Positions 1 through 8,006 are shown, numbered from the stretch's first letter. The stretch: 64,000 nt of DNA from Collinsella aerofaciens (GCA_021639365.1 JAJXHK010000001.1:124001-188000); one strand, 5' to 3'. Made by a program: numbers and translations. Notes: generated by a model from the letters alone, not told the origin.

Positions 1-559
1 GATGCTCAACATCAATCAGGCCCGTCGAGGGAACGGCAGTACAGAGCTCGGTGGCCTCACGCTGCTCAAAACGAAGCTCATAATCGTCATAAGACTCGCC
101 CTCGTCGAGCGGGCACTTAAAGCCGGGGTGACCGCCCACAAAGAACGGCATGTCCTCGGTGCCCTCGTTGGTCACCTCATACGAAATGCTGATCTTTTTG
201 CCATCGATCGCATAGCGCGCGGCGATCTTAAACGGGTATGGATACTGTTCGAGCAGCTCGGCGTGATCAGCAGAATCCAGGCTCAGCGCAACCATATTGT
301 CGCCCTGCTCCTCGAGCTTCCACTCCTGTTTGCGGGCAAAACCGTGACGGGCAAGCTTAACCTCACGGCCGCCCATGGTCATTGCGCGGTCATCGCGAAG
401 GCCACCGCAAATGGGGAAGCAAATGGGGGCTTGGCCCGACCAAACCGCCGGATCGCCCTGCCACAAATACTCACGGTCATCAGCCTTAATCGAAGTGAAC
501 GAACCGCCTGTCGTGCTGAGAGCTACGCGGACAGCACCGTTATCAAGAACAAATTCCAT
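1..559 (-). CDS. lacX: LacX-like aldose 1-epimerase family protein (partial, C-terminus beyond window)
   Basis: The minus-strand reading frame begins with ATG at 559 (start MEFVLDNGAV) and runs off the left edge after about 186 codons, so the C-terminus is missing. A strong ribosome site (AGGGAAGG) precedes the ATG. The protein shares blocks such as YLWQGDP, SGQAPICFPICGGLR, FIxGHPGF-type and YDDYELRFE with the complete paralogue at 24486-25367. These blocks are typical of LacX, an aldose 1-epimerase relative found in Gram-positive lac operons, and probably act on sugar or sugar-phosphate anomers in the cytoplasm. It lies downstream of lacAB on the same strand but is separated by 369 bp containing strong hairpins, so it may have its own promoter. 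Family assignment is firm; the substrate is unknown. Confidence 0.85.
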   Translation of the reverse strand, partial: MEFVLDNGAVRVALSTTGGSFTSIKADDREYLWQGDPAVWSGQAPICFPICGGLRDDRAMTMGGREVKLARHGFARKQEWKLEEQGDNMVALSLDSADHAELLEQYPYPFKIAARYAIDGKKISISYEVTNEGTEDMPFFVGGHPGFKCPLDEGESYDDYELRFEQREATELCTAVPSTGLIDVEH

Positions 560-690
560 GGGAGCCTTCCCTTCCTCATGTCATTCGACACGAATCTTTG
601 TACTTTATCGACAAAGGTAACGGGGCCCGCCCGCAAGCAACAGAGCAATGCTCGCCCGATCAGCCGACTCAATTGGGCTAATGGAAAACC

Positions 691-719
691 GGCTCGCGCC
701 CCTCACAGAAACGCGAGCC
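691..719 (-). terminator. hairpin in lacB-lacX gap
   Basis: GGCTCGCG (691-698) pairs with CGCGAGCC (712-719). Read on the minus strand it is followed by GGTTTTCC, a short T-run, so it could end transcripts coming from lacAB. Its position is 132 bp before the lacX-like start. Confidence 0.4.
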
Positions 720-790
720 GTCATTTGGACCTAAAAACAGTAAAAACAAAGGCAACCCCGCAGGTAGCCCCAACGTCAGCGAGCGGTGCT

Positions 791-875
791 CAGGTGCCCC
801 AGGTCGCCGCGTAAGAGGAGCGACGCGTACTTCATGTACGCGAGCGACGGTTTGAGCGGCGAGATGGGGTGCCTG
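791..875. repeat. nested palindrome downstream of lacB
   Basis: The outer arms (791-810 and 856-875) match in 16 of 20 positions. Inside them GAGCGAC flanks a small perfect hairpin, GCGTAC-TTCAT-GTACGC (825-841). Together with the hairpin at 897-924 it fills the 560-928 gap, in which I see no gene. It may be a structured 3' UTR or an inactive repeat copy; no second copy is evident in the window. Confidence 0.55.
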
Positions 876-896
876 GGTGCCGCGCAGCGTCGGCCC

Positions 897-924
897 GTTA
901 CGCGGTTTGGTAAAACCGCGTAAC
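897..924 (-). terminator. strong hairpin just after lacB
   Basis: A perfect 12-bp stem (897-908 with 913-924, loop GGTA) begins 5 bp beyond the lacB stop codon. There is no T-run on the minus strand, so it could stabilise the lacAB mRNA 3' end rather than act as a classical terminator. Confidence 0.5.
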
Positions 925-928
925 CTCC

Positions 929-1453
929 TTAGTCGTGATACTCGCCGCGGTCCCACTTCTCGAGGAACTCGTCAAAGAAGTGCGGGTCAGCCTGAGCCTC
1001 GGCGTCGGCCTTGTTGCAGGCATCGATCTTGGCGATCAGGGCGTCGTGCTCGGGAGTCTTCTCGTAGGGCTCCTCCAGGAAGGCAAGCATGATATCGGCC
1101 ATCAGGAACTCGCCGGTGATCTTGCCGCCAAAGCCCACGATGTTGGCGTTGAGCTCGCGACGGGCATACAGGGCAGAGGTCATGTCGCGAACCAGAGCGC
1201 AGCGGGCGCCGGGAACCTTGTTGACGGCGTTGGTGATGCCGATGCCGGTGCCGCACAGGGCCACGCCAAAGTCGGCCTTGCCGCTGGCAACAGCCTCGCC
1301 CACGGCCTTACCGTAGATGGGATAGTGCGTACGGGTGTGGCTGTAGGTGCCGCAGTCGAGCACCTTGTAGCCAGCCTGCTCCAGGCGGTCGGCCAGATAG
1401 ATCTTCTCGTCCGTAACGATATGGTCGCAACCGATTGCGATGGTCTTCTTCAT
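929..1453 (-). CDS. lacB: galactose-6-phosphate isomerase subunit LacB
   Basis: This 174-residue protein is near the usual 171 for LacB. It carries the LacB hallmarks GCDHIVTD near the N-terminus, THYPIYG around residue 43, the CGTGIG loop with Cys67, and a C-terminus ending FFDEFLEKWDRGEYHD, almost identical to the Gram-positive family. With LacA it forms the heteromeric isomerase converting galactose-6-phosphate to tagatose-6-phosphate, the first step of the tagatose-6-phosphate pathway. The ATG is preceded by AAAGGA at 7 bases. It follows lacA by 63 bp on the same strand, so the two are probably cotranscribed. RpiB-type ribose isomerases are related, but the conserved termini favour LacB strongly. 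Confidence 0.97.
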   Translation of the reverse strand: MKKTIAIGCDHIVTDEKIYLADRLEQAGYKVLDCGTYSHTRTHYPIYGKAVGEAVASGKADFGVALCGTGIGITNAVNKVPGARCALVRDMTSALYARRELNANIVGFGGKITGEFLMADIMLAFLEEPYEKTPEHDALIAKIDACNKADAEAQADPHFFDEFLEKWDRGEYHD

Positions 1454-1516
1454 CAGAACGTCCTTTCGTCTGAATTCACAAGTTGAGGTAGAAGTTCGAG
1501 TTCTCGGTGGCTCTCG

Positions 1517-1945
1517 TTAGGCCATCTTGTTGAGCATGTCGACACGGATCTGGTGACGGCCGCCGGCGTACTGGGCGCGCAGGAACTCGCGGGCGATCTT
1601 CTTGGCGACCTCGGTGCCCACAACGCCCGGGCCCATGGTGACCATGCGCGAGCCGTTGTGCTCGCGGGTCATGTAGGCGGAACGCTCGTCGGAAATGTTG
1701 GCGACGACCATGCCCTTGATCTTGACGGCGGCCATATAGGAGCCGACGCCGTACTTATCGAATGCGAAGCCCTGGGAATCCTTGTGCTCCAGCAGGTCCT
1801 TGGCAACGGCGGTCGCGGAATCAACAAAGTCCGCGGCAGGGGTCTCGGAATAGTCGACGACCTCGTGACCGTCGGCGATGAGCATCTCCTTGATGGACTC
1901 CTTCATCGACATACCGTCGGCATCGGAAGCGATTACAACCCTCAT
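1517..1945 (-). CDS. lacA: galactose-6-phosphate isomerase subunit LacA
   Basis: The 142-residue length matches LacA. The protein starts MRVVIASDADGMSMKESI and belongs to the RpiB/LacAB fold, but has FDKYGVGSYM where LacB has the CGTGIG loop, as expected for the LacA partner subunit. It ends GRHQIRVDMLNKMA, typical of LacA. It works with LacB in the cytoplasm to isomerise galactose-6-phosphate. The start is set by an excellent ribosome site (AAGGAGG, 5 bases from ATG). It is the first gene of lacAB and is preceded by a promoter region rich in TGTTC/GAACA palindromes and one copy of the 21-bp-spaced ACCG repeat. The two subunits are not fused here. Confidence 0.97.
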   Translation of the reverse strand: MRVVIASDADGMSMKESIKEMLIADGHEVVDYSETPAADFVDSATAVAKDLLEHKDSQGFAFDKYGVGSYMAAVKIKGMVVANISDERSAYMTREHNGSRMVTMGPGVVGTEVAKKIAREFLRAQYAGGRHQIRVDMLNKMA

Positions 1946-2039
1946 GACATCCTCCTTGAGAGATACGCAGGTGCGTAGTTTCTGTTTGGAAGTGTTGAAT
2001 CGCGTTCAGGTCCGGGCATCTGAATGTGCGGTTCTTCAC

Positions 2040-2147
2040 TGTTCATGTTTATTTGAACACATTCGAACAGTAACTGCAACAACTATTTGTTTGTCTTTGT
2101 TCTTTTTTGAACAAATACCGTTCACAGATGATTGCTGACCGTTTGGA
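2040..2147. promoter_or_regulatory. lacAB control region with GAACA palindromes and 21-bp direct repeat
   Basis: Upstream of lacA are TGTTCA (2040-2045) facing TGAACA (2054-2059), a further GAACAG (2065-2070), and a perfect inverted repeat TTTGTTC-6 bp-GAACAAA (2096-2115). Just beyond it two ACCGTT half sites begin at 2117 and 2138, exactly 21 bp apart. These look like operators. LacR (19540-20304) is a plausible binder of one class, but that is inference. No clear sigma-70 promoter was identified. Confidence 0.5.
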
Positions 2148-2179
2148 CTGGGCGCGGGCGTAGCGACCATGTGTTCAAC

Positions 2180-2940
2180 AAATCAAAACCACCCCTAAAA
2201 GGGGTGGTTTGCTCTTAGGGTATAACCCTTGGATTTCCGGCACGCGTCTAAAGGCGCCGGCCCTCACGGGGTTCGGGCCGCACCGCAGATTGACCCGTGG
2301 CGGGCCGGTCAAACCGGCGCTATTTGCGCCCCGGCCCCCTATCGAAGGGGCCCTCGTACTCCTTGACGCTCAGCCGGTCGAGCGCGATGTCGGCCTTCTC
2401 CTGCTCCCGGATGTACTTCGCGATCGTGGCCTCGTTCAGGCCGACGGTGGACACGCAGTGGCCCTCGGCCCAGAACTTCCTGTTGCCGAACTTGTACTTC
2501 ATGTTCGCGTGCCTGTCGAATACCATCAGCGAGCTCTCCCCCTTCAGGTAGCCCATCACGCTCGATACGCTGTACTTCGGCGGTATCGCCAGCAGCATGT
2601 GGACGTGGTCGGGCATCAGGTGCCCCTCGATGATCTCTATCCCCTTGTACTGGCAGAGCTTCCTGAAGATCTCCCCAAGGTCGGACCTTATTTGGTTGTA
2701 GATGACTTTGCGCCTATACTTCGGCGTGAACACGACGTGGTACTTGCACATCCACTTCGTGTGCGACAGGCTGTAGGCCTTCTGGGCCATACGCCACCAC
2801 CGCCCTCTCGACTCGGATTCCTTGCGGCCTGAACAATCGCAAGTGTCCGGCGAGGGGGCGGCTTTGTAAAGCCGGTTGTCCCCACCCGCATAGCGGGTGG
2901 TTTCTGATGCGGCGCGCTGCGCGCCCCGCACAGGCTAAAG
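2180..2940 (-). mobile_element. IS200/IS605-family insertion sequence
   Basis: A single transposase gene is bracketed by subterminal hairpins rather than by long terminal inverted repeats: AAACCACCCC-TAAAA-GGGGTGGTTT at 2186-2210 on the side past the transposase stop, and CCACCCGC-ATA-GCGGGTGG at 2882-2900 upstream of its start. This architecture, the size of about 0.75 kb and the HUH/Tyr transposase fit an IS200-type single-strand element. Exact ends are approximate because this family makes no target duplication. It has inserted between the lacAB promoter and the 3018-4049 gene. The transposase frame is intact, so it may still be mobile. Confidence 0.85.
2320..2790 (-). CDS. tnpA: IS200-like transposase TnpA (HUH/Y1 type)
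   Basis: From ATG at 2790 the product has 156 residues, close to the usual ~152. It opens MAQKAYSLSHTKWMCKYH, continues with VVFTPKYRR, and carries the HUH metal-binding pair His62-Val-His64 in GHLMPDHVHMLL plus the nucleophilic Tyr126 in IAKYIREQ. SSVMGYLKGESSL is also typical. TnpA cuts and joins single-stranded DNA at hairpin ends during replication. The open frame could extend upstream, but homology begins at this ATG, and an AGAGGG site lies upstream. No tnpB or antisense RNA gene was recognised. The protein appears complete with both catalytic elements. Confidence 0.95.
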   Translation of the reverse strand: MAQKAYSLSHTKWMCKYHVVFTPKYRRKVIYNQIRSDLGEIFRKLCQYKGIEIIEGHLMPDHVHMLLAIPPKYSVSSVMGYLKGESSLMVFDRHANMKYKFGNRKFWAEGHCVSTVGLNEATIAKYIREQEKADIALDRLSVKEYEGPFDRGPGRK

Positions 2941-2950
2941 CCTTTAACAA

Positions 2951-2983
2951 AAGGGCGGCCGAGAACGTGTCTCGTCCGCCCTT
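2951..2983 (-). terminator. rho-independent terminator of the 3018-4049 gene
   Basis: AAGGGCGG (2951-2958) pairs with CCGCCCTT (2976-2983). On the minus strand the stem is followed by TTGTTAAAGG. It lies 35 bp beyond the stop codon of the membrane protein gene. Confidence 0.6.
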
Positions 2984-3017
2984 CTCACGGTTGGTCTTCC
3001 AAAGATCGCTTTGCCGC

Positions 3018-4049
3018 CTACTCAGACTGCCCGCTCTTCTTGGCATGTTTGGACGGAGCGCTCAAGAAACGACCCGTCAGATAGTTCGTGGGACCGGAAA
3101 TATCGATCCCTAGCAGTACGTGTCCCAGCCACAGGAACGCCACGAGCACCAGCAGCGGGATAACGCACGAAGTCACGATCATCACGATGACGCCTTCGAT
3201 GAGGTCGGTCACCTGCTGCACGATCTCGTCGGTCATCTGCTTGGCACCGCTGGTCACCGACGTAACAAGGCTCGAGGCCCCATCAGTCAACTGCTCGAGC
3301 ACGTTTTTGGACTCTGTGGCCTCGGATTTTTTCTTATTCGATTTTGAGCTGGTCTCGGCTGACTTGTCCGTGGTGTCGGCCGCGTCCGCAGCGTCCGCAG
3401 CCTTTTGCTCAGCTTGCTCAATACTTACGCGATACGTTTCATCGACCTTCTGCGACACCCAAACGCTTGCAGGCACCAACGCCATGCCGATCACGGCAAC
3501 TACCAGCACGCGTGTCGCCACACGGCGCAGGACAGCGCTCGTGCTCCAGCGCCCGCGAATGCCGAGCGACACCGCAAAGAGCACCAACGCAAACGGGATT
3601 AAGATGCCCAAGCCAACCGACCACAAAATGGTTAGCAGGTATTTCTCGAGGTAGAGCACGGCAAGCACGATACCAAGGTTGCCTGAAAGCTGCGCGAGCT
3701 GCTCGGCAACCGGCGTTCCCGTATCACCCGGCAGCGCGGTAATGCCCGCAGACAGCGCCACGCACGAGGTCGTGAGCGCCAGTACGTTACCCTTCTTTTG
3801 GTCGATGACCTCGATGGTGGAGTCCCAAGTCTTGGTATCGGCGAAATGCGGACGAGCTACAAAGCCCGACAGCAGCGCCAGTACCACGAGCGCAACGATA
3901 AAGCCAATCTGCAGCTTTTTGTTTGCGCACACGACATCGGACAGACTGGGCTGCAGCTCGGTTACCGTCGTGTGCTCGGTTATCTGGACAGGACGCCCAT
4001 GAGCCATCTCGTGCGCGTCTCTTTTTTGTATTGACCCGTTATCCGGCAT
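3018..4049 (-). CDS. hypothetical multi-pass membrane protein
   Basis: I do not recognise a named family. The 343-residue product has a hydrophilic N-terminus of about 45 residues, a membrane segment near 46-67 (IGFIVALVVLALLSGFV), a weaker one near 88-107, a long hydrophobic region near 120-165, another near 175-198, then a Lys/Ser/Ala/Asp-rich hydrophilic stretch (about 205-255) and a last strong segment near 285-312. The tail is basic (SAPSKHAKKSGQSE). The start is well supported by GAGGAGG 8 bases before ATG. It stands alone between the insertion sequence and the palindrome at 4167-4233, with its own terminator. The charged loop suggests a cytoplasmic or extracytoplasmic linker. Function unknown. 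Confidence 0.75.
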   Translation of the reverse strand: MPDNGSIQKRDAHEMAHGRPVQITEHTTVTELQPSLSDVVCANKKLQIGFIVALVVLALLSGFVARPHFADTKTWDSTIEVIDQKKGNVLALTTSCVALSAGITALPGDTGTPVAEQLAQLSGNLGIVLAVLYLEKYLLTILWSVGLGILIPFALVLFAVSLGIRGRWSTSAVLRRVATRVLVVAVIGMALVPASVWVSQKVDETYRVSIEQAEQKAADAADAADTTDKSAETSSKSNKKKSEATESKNVLEQLTDGASSLVTSVTSGAKQMTDEIVQQVTDLIEGVIVMIVTSCVIPLLVLVAFLWLGHVLLGIDISGPTNYLTGRFLSAPSKHAKKSGQSE

Positions 4050-4166
4050 TTGGATACCTCCTCAGTCCGGGGCTTAATGCGAAAGGAAGTATACCCACCG
4101 AGCAAAAAACGAACGGGAAGACGAACAGAGCGCACCAAGACTGTCCCCAATGACTATCTCCGGATG

Positions 4167-4233
4167 AGTTGCGGTGGAATAGGGATTGTTTTGCGCCCGT
4201 CGGCCCCTATTCAGTCCCTATTTCACCGCAACT
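4167..4233. repeat. 67-bp palindromic repeat, copy 1 (family B)
   Basis: Arms of about 22 bp (from AGTTGCGGTGGAATAGGG to CCCTATTTCACCGCAACT) form an imperfect inverted repeat. A copy of identical length and nearly the same arms lies at 48532-48598. GTCCCCAATG occurs shortly upstream of both. It sits in the gap between lacF and the membrane protein gene. Confidence 0.7.
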
Positions 4234-4246
4234 TGGAGGAGGACAG

Positions 4247-4277
4247 AAAAAGCCCTGCCGCGGGTAGCGGCAGAGCT
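4247..4277 (-). terminator. terminator of lacF
   Basis: AGCCCTGCCGC (4251-4261) pairs with GCGGCAGAGCT (4267-4277) with one mismatch. On the minus strand the stem is followed by a T-run (TTTTT). It lies 30 bp past the lacF stop. Confidence 0.8.
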
Positions 4278-4307
4278 TTTGGAAGGGGACTTGGTTGTGA
4301 GGGCTCG

Positions 4308-4646
4308 TTAGGCGAGCTTGGCCTCGAGCTCGGCGATGCGCTTGTAGGCATCGATGGTAAAGCGGGTCTGCTTCTCCAGGATCATAGTGGTCATGAGAGT
4401 GTCCTGAGCGTGAGCCATGATGAAGGTCATCTCCATCTCGCCGCCGCCGGCCTCCTGCGAAAGCAGCTTGGTCTGCGTGTCGTGGGCACCGATAAGTGCA
4501 TCGCTGGCATCCTTGTGCAGCTGTTCGGCCTTCTCAAAATCGCCCTCGCGAGCAGCATCGAGTGCTGCAAGCAGATCGGTCTGGGCGTCACCTGCGTATG
4601 CGACGATCTCGAATCCAACCATCGAGATTTCTTCTTTGGTTGCCAT
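4308..4646 (-). CDS. lacF: PTS lactose/cellobiose-family IIA component (LacF)
   Basis: The 112-residue protein has the all-helical IIA-Lac pattern: EEISMVGFEIVAYAGDA at the N-terminus, then GGGEMEMTFIMAHAQDTLMTT with the phosphorylatable His79 and the metal-ligand Asp82. It accepts phosphate from HPr and passes it to the IIB domain of a LacE transporter. The start has AAAGGAA 6 bases upstream. It is the only lactose-type IIA in the window although three LacE (IICB) proteins are encoded, so it probably serves all of them. It is monocistronic, with its own terminator and an ACCG 21-bp repeat upstream, and lies directly behind the first lacI gene. Confidence in family is very high; sugar specificity is set by LacE. 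Confidence 0.96.
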   Translation of the reverse strand: MATKEEISMVGFEIVAYAGDAQTDLLAALDAAREGDFEKAEQLHKDASDALIGAHDTQTKLLSQEAGGGEMEMTFIMAHAQDTLMTTMILEKQTRFTIDAYKRIAELEAKLA

Positions 4647-4775
4647 ATTGCGTTCCTTTCACATATGAACCAATGGAGAGCATCGCGTCCGGGCATACGC
4701 GCTGCGTTCTGTATGGCAGAAACATTAACATTCAAACAAAAAAGAACAGCGCAAAACGTAATTTCGAGCTATGAA

Positions 4776-4805
4776 CGGTCAATTTTCGCCCGTGAACGGT
4801 TTTTA
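4776..4805 (-). promoter_or_regulatory. 21-bp-spaced direct repeat upstream of lacF
   Basis: On the minus strand two ACCGTTCA half sites begin exactly 21 bp apart (their CGGT complements lie at 4776-4779 and 4797-4800). It belongs to the seven-site family described in the findings. It lies about 130-155 bp upstream of the lacF start. Confidence 0.55.
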
Positions 4806-4860
4806 AACCAATACGAACAATATCGAACACAGTTAGCGGCAACCCAAACAGGACCGCACC

Positions 4861-5865
4861 CTAACGCAAATCGCGCACCGTATCGCCCTCTACGAGCACA
4901 CCGGGGATCAGCATGTGCTCCACGCCAGACGCACCCCCCTCGGCGCCGGCAATCTTGTCGACCGCCCACATGCCGACGCGTTTGTTGTCAAAGCGTACCG
5001 TCGTCAGGCGACGGTCGGGCACGATATCGCCCAGGCTGTCATCAACACCCACCACGCTCACGTCCTCGGGCACGCGCTTCCCGCGCGACTCGAGCCCGCG
5101 AATGCAGCCGTAGGCCATGGCATCGTTGGAAGCATAGATGGCGGTACAGGTCGGATCGTCCGCTAGAGCCTGACCGGCAGCATATCCGCTCTGTGCCGTC
5201 CAATCGCCACGGACGAGTCGCGGCGGCTCAATACCATGCGCACGCAATGTCTCGCGCCAGCCCTCCTCGCGCTGCATGCCCGAAAGCGAGCGCTCGGGGC
5301 ATGAGATAAAGTGCACGGTCTTGTGCCCCTGCTCCAACAAGTACTCGACCACCTGGCGCGAGCAATCGAACTGGTCGTTATCGACCGTTGAACAGAGCGG
5401 GTGCTCCAGCATGGTAACGAGCACCGTCTGCATGCCGGGCAGCGGCTCGAAGGTGCCAAAGTCCGCCGGCATGCGATTCATGATCACAACCATGCCATCC
5501 ACCGGCAGCGCGCTCATGCGCGACGATGCACTCTCGAGGGTATACGGATGCCCGTCTACTTTAGTGAGAGTGATGGCATAGCCGTGTTTGTCGGCCGCAG
5601 CGGCAAAGCCCTCCATACGGTCGAGGTTGCCGGTGCCGGTAATGTTGAACATGGCGACGCCGACGGTCTTAAACTTGCCGCGGCGCAGCGATCGACCGGC
5701 AAAATTGGGACGATACCCCAGCTCGCGCATGGCGGCACGCACGCGCTCCTTGGTCTCGGGGCGCACGCTGGGCGAATCGTGCACCGTACGCGAGACTGTC
5801 TGCTCCGAGACGCCCGCGAGACGCGCCACGTCCTTAACGGAAACCGATTTTTTAACAGCGGCCAT
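4861..5865 (-). CDS. LacI-family regulator of lac cassette 1
   Basis: The 334-residue protein has the LacI layout: N-terminal helix-turn-helix (residues 8-30, VKDVARLAGVSEQTVSR), hinge helix near 55-62 (NFAGRSLRRG), and a periplasmic-binding-protein-like effector domain to the end. Recognition-helix residues are Glu21, Gln22 and Arg26. It is transcribed away from lacE at 6222, and two 18-bp LacI-type palindromes (6023-6040, 6143-6160) lie between them, so it probably represses the lacE-lacG pair and responds to a sugar or sugar phosphate. Two paralogues (9765-10793, 14781-15791) sit next to the other cassettes and share FNITGTGNL-type and PVDGMV-type motifs. The effector is unknown. Confidence 0.93.
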   Translation of the reverse strand: MAAVKKSVSVKDVARLAGVSEQTVSRTVHDSPSVRPETKERVRAAMRELGYRPNFAGRSLRRGKFKTVGVAMFNITGTGNLDRMEGFAAAADKHGYAITLTKVDGHPYTLESASSRMSALPVDGMVVIMNRMPADFGTFEPLPGMQTVLVTMLEHPLCSTVDNDQFDCSRQVVEYLLEQGHKTVHFISCPERSLSGMQREEGWRETLRAHGIEPPRLVRGDWTAQSGYAAGQALADDPTCTAIYASNDAMAYGCIRGLESRGKRVPEDVSVVGVDDSLGDIVPDRRLTTVRFDNKRVGMWAVDKIAGAEGGASGVEHMLIPGVLVEGDTVRDLR

Positions 5866-5955
5866 AGGTCGATCTTTCTATGTCAACGATGCCATTGGCG
5901 GCACCCTACGCAGTCAAATGAACGCCTTCAAGTATATCCAACACCTCCCCCACAA

Positions 5956-5986
5956 TACGTTTACCACCCAAAACCTACCGTTCACC
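5956..5986 (+). promoter_or_regulatory. 21-bp-spaced direct repeat, cassette 1
   Basis: TACGTTTACC begins at 5956 and ACCGTTCACC at 5977, 21 bp apart. It stands 46 bp before the first LacI-type operator. The first half site is degenerate in its first two bases. Confidence 0.5.
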
Positions 5987-6022
5987 GACAATCTTGCTTC
6001 CCCGAACGGCTTTTGTCGCCCG

Positions 6023-6160
6023 AATGTTAACGTTGCCATTGCGCAAACACAGAGCCACCGGGCGGCTCAAACGTTTACGCATAAGGAATCGATGGTTCGC
6101 AGGCACAGGAACCACTGGTTCGCGTCTTTTTTTGTGTCGCAAAATGGCAACGTCAACATT
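6023..6160. promoter_or_regulatory. paired LacI-type operators, cassette 1
   Basis: AATGTTAACGTTGCCATT (6023-6040) and AATGGCAACGTCAACATT (6143-6160) are near reverse complements of each other, 120 bp centre to centre, each with a central ACGT as expected for LacI-family binding. The 5866-6221 gap holds only these sites, the 21-bp repeat and presumably the divergent promoters; I see no gene in it. The spacing would permit DNA looping. Confidence 0.65.
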
Positions 6161-6221
6161 TTGGCAACCGAACGCCAACAGCTACCATCGTTGCCAACCC
6201 ACCGACTCTTAGGAGCATTGC

Positions 6222-7997
6222 ATGGAGCAACTCATCGCCATCATCGAAAAGGGCCAGCCCTTTTTCAACGCGATCGCCCGCAACAAGTACCTCAAGGCGA
6301 TCCGCGACGGCTTTATCTCCGTCATCCCCATCATCATCTTCTCGTCCATCTTCTGCCTGGTAGCCTCGGTCCCCAACATCTGGGGCTTCTACTGGCCCGA
6401 TGACATCAACAACGCCCTGTGGAAGTGCTACAACTACTCCATGGGCATCCTGGCCATCGCCTGTGCCGCCACCACGGCCAAGCACTTCGCCGACGCCCAG
6501 AACCGCGATCTGCCCAAGAATAACCAGATCAACTTTATCTCGTGCATGTGCGCGGCCATCATCGGCTTCTTGCTCCTTTCGAGCGACACCATCGCCACGG
6601 ACACTGCCGGCGGTTTCAACACCACCTACCTTGGTTCCAAGGGCCTGCTGACCGCTTTCATCGCTGCGTTTGTGACTGGCATCATCTACAAGTTCTTCAT
6701 TAAGCGCAACATCACCGTCAAGATGCCCGAGCAGGTTCCGCCCAACATCTCGCAGACCTTTAAGGACATCATCCCCTTCTCCGTCTGCATCACCGTCTTT
6801 TGGGTTTTTGACATCGTCTTCCGCGCTGCTTTTGGCTTCTGCTTTGCCCAGGGTGTCATCCAGGTGTTCCAGCCCCTGTTCACCGCTGCCGATGGCTACA
6901 TCGGCCTCGCTGTGATCTACGGCGCCATGAGCCTGTTCTGGTTCGTGGGTGTCCACGGCCCCTCGATCGTCGAGCCCGCCATCGCCGCCGCCCTCGTTGC
7001 CAACATGACCGACAACCTGGCTGCGTTCCAGGCCGGCCAGCACGCTTCCGCTGTCCTGACCCAGGGTGCCCAGTACTTCGTCGTCTGCATGGGCGGCACC
7101 GGCGCCACGCTCGTCCTGGTCTTTATGTTCTGCTTCCTGGCCAAGTCTCAGGAGATGCGCGCCGTCGGTAAGGCCGCCATCGTCCCCGTCTGCTTTGCCG
7201 TCAACGAGCCGCTGCTGTTCGCCGCACCCATCGTGCTCAACCCCGTCTTCTTTGTCCCGTTTGTCTTTGCTCCGATCGCCAACATCTGGATCCTCAAGAT
7301 CTTTATCGACTTCTTGGGCATGAACGGCTTTATGTACACCCTGCCTTGGACCGTCCCTGGCCCCATCGGCACCATCATGGGCCTGGGCTTCCAGCCGCTC
7401 GCCTTTGTGATGCTCGCCATCATCCTGGTCGTCGACTTCGTTCTGTACTACCCGTTCTTCCGTGCCTATGACGCCCAGAAGTGCGCCGAGGAGGCCGAGA
7501 TCTCCCAGGAGGAGCTCGCCGCCAAGAACGCCGAGAAGGCCGCCAAGCTCAACGATGCCTTCCAGGGCAAGGCCGATGCCAAGAGCGTTGCCGCCGGCGC
7601 TGCTGCCGAGGCCGTGAAGGCCGATGCCCCCGCCGCTTCTGCAGCATCCGCTGCCGAGGCAACGACCGCCAGCGACCTCAACGGCAAGCGCGTGCTCGTG
7701 CTCTGCCAGGGCGGCGGTACCTCGGGACTGCTCGCCAACGCACTGGCCAAGGCTGCCAAGGAGCGCGGCATCAATCTTGAGACCGCTGCCGAGGCATATG
7801 GCAACCACGTGGACATGCTCCCCGACTTTGACCTAGTCGTCCTGGCCCCGCAGGCTGCCAGCTACCTGGCCGACCTGCAGAAGGACTGCGAGCGCGTGGG
7901 CAACAAGTGCGTCGCCTGCCGTGGCAAGCAGTACATCGAGCTCTCCCAGAACGGCGACAAGTCTCTCGCCTTCGTAAGCGAGCAACTCTCGAAGTAA
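6222..7997 (+). CDS. lacE: PTS lactose-type IICB transporter (LacE), cassette 1
   Basis: The 591-residue protein aligns along its length with LacE. The N-terminal IIC domain (about 1-430) has multiple membrane segments, opening with KAIRDGFISVIPIIIFSSIF and containing FWFVGVHGPSIVEPA, GGTGATLV, VNEPLLFAAPIVLNP and LPWTVPGPIG. An Ala/Glu/Lys-rich linker (about 435-485) leads to the IIB domain, whose phosphorylated Cys495 lies in VLVLCQGGGTSG. It imports and 6-phosphorylates a lactose-type disaccharide using phosphate from a IIA such as LacF. It is followed by lacG at 8064 after a strong hairpin. Among the three copies this has the most LacE-like active-site loop (CxGGGTSG). Substrate range cannot be read from sequence. 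Confidence 0.96.
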   Translation: MEQLIAIIEKGQPFFNAIARNKYLKAIRDGFISVIPIIIFSSIFCLVASVPNIWGFYWPDDINNALWKCYNYSMGILAIACAATTAKHFADAQNRDLPKNNQINFISCMCAAIIGFLLLSSDTIATDTAGGFNTTYLGSKGLLTAFIAAFVTGIIYKFFIKRNITVKMPEQVPPNISQTFKDIIPFSVCITVFWVFDIVFRAAFGFCFAQGVIQVFQPLFTAADGYIGLAVIYGAMSLFWFVGVHGPSIVEPAIAAALVANMTDNLAAFQAGQHASAVLTQGAQYFVVCMGGTGATLVLVFMFCFLAKSQEMRAVGKAAIVPVCFAVNEPLLFAAPIVLNPVFFVPFVFAPIANIWILKIFIDFLGMNGFMYTLPWTVPGPIGTIMGLGFQPLAFVMLAIILVVDFVLYYPFFRAYDAQKCAEEAEISQEELAAKNAEKAAKLNDAFQGKADAKSVAAGAAAEAVKADAPAASAASAAEATTASDLNGKRVLVLCQGGGTSGLLANALAKAAKERGINLETAAEAYGNHVDMLPDFDLVVLAPQAASYLADLQKDCERVGNKCVACRGKQYIELSQNGDKSLAFVSEQLSK

Positions 7998-8006
7998 GTA
8001 ACGCTC

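Noticed and set aside
2180..2940. IS200-like element as the source of the palindromic repeats (RAYT/REP relationship)
   Set aside because: Its end hairpins do not match any of the palindromic repeat families seen here, so no link can be claimed from this window.
6153..7808. Long antisense open frame (about 551 codons) opposite lacE of cassette 1
   Set aside because: It mirrors the third-position GC bias of lacE, is Gly/Asp/Val/His-rich with no family motifs, and has no ribosome site. Similar frames opposite the other lacE and lacG genes have the same cause.
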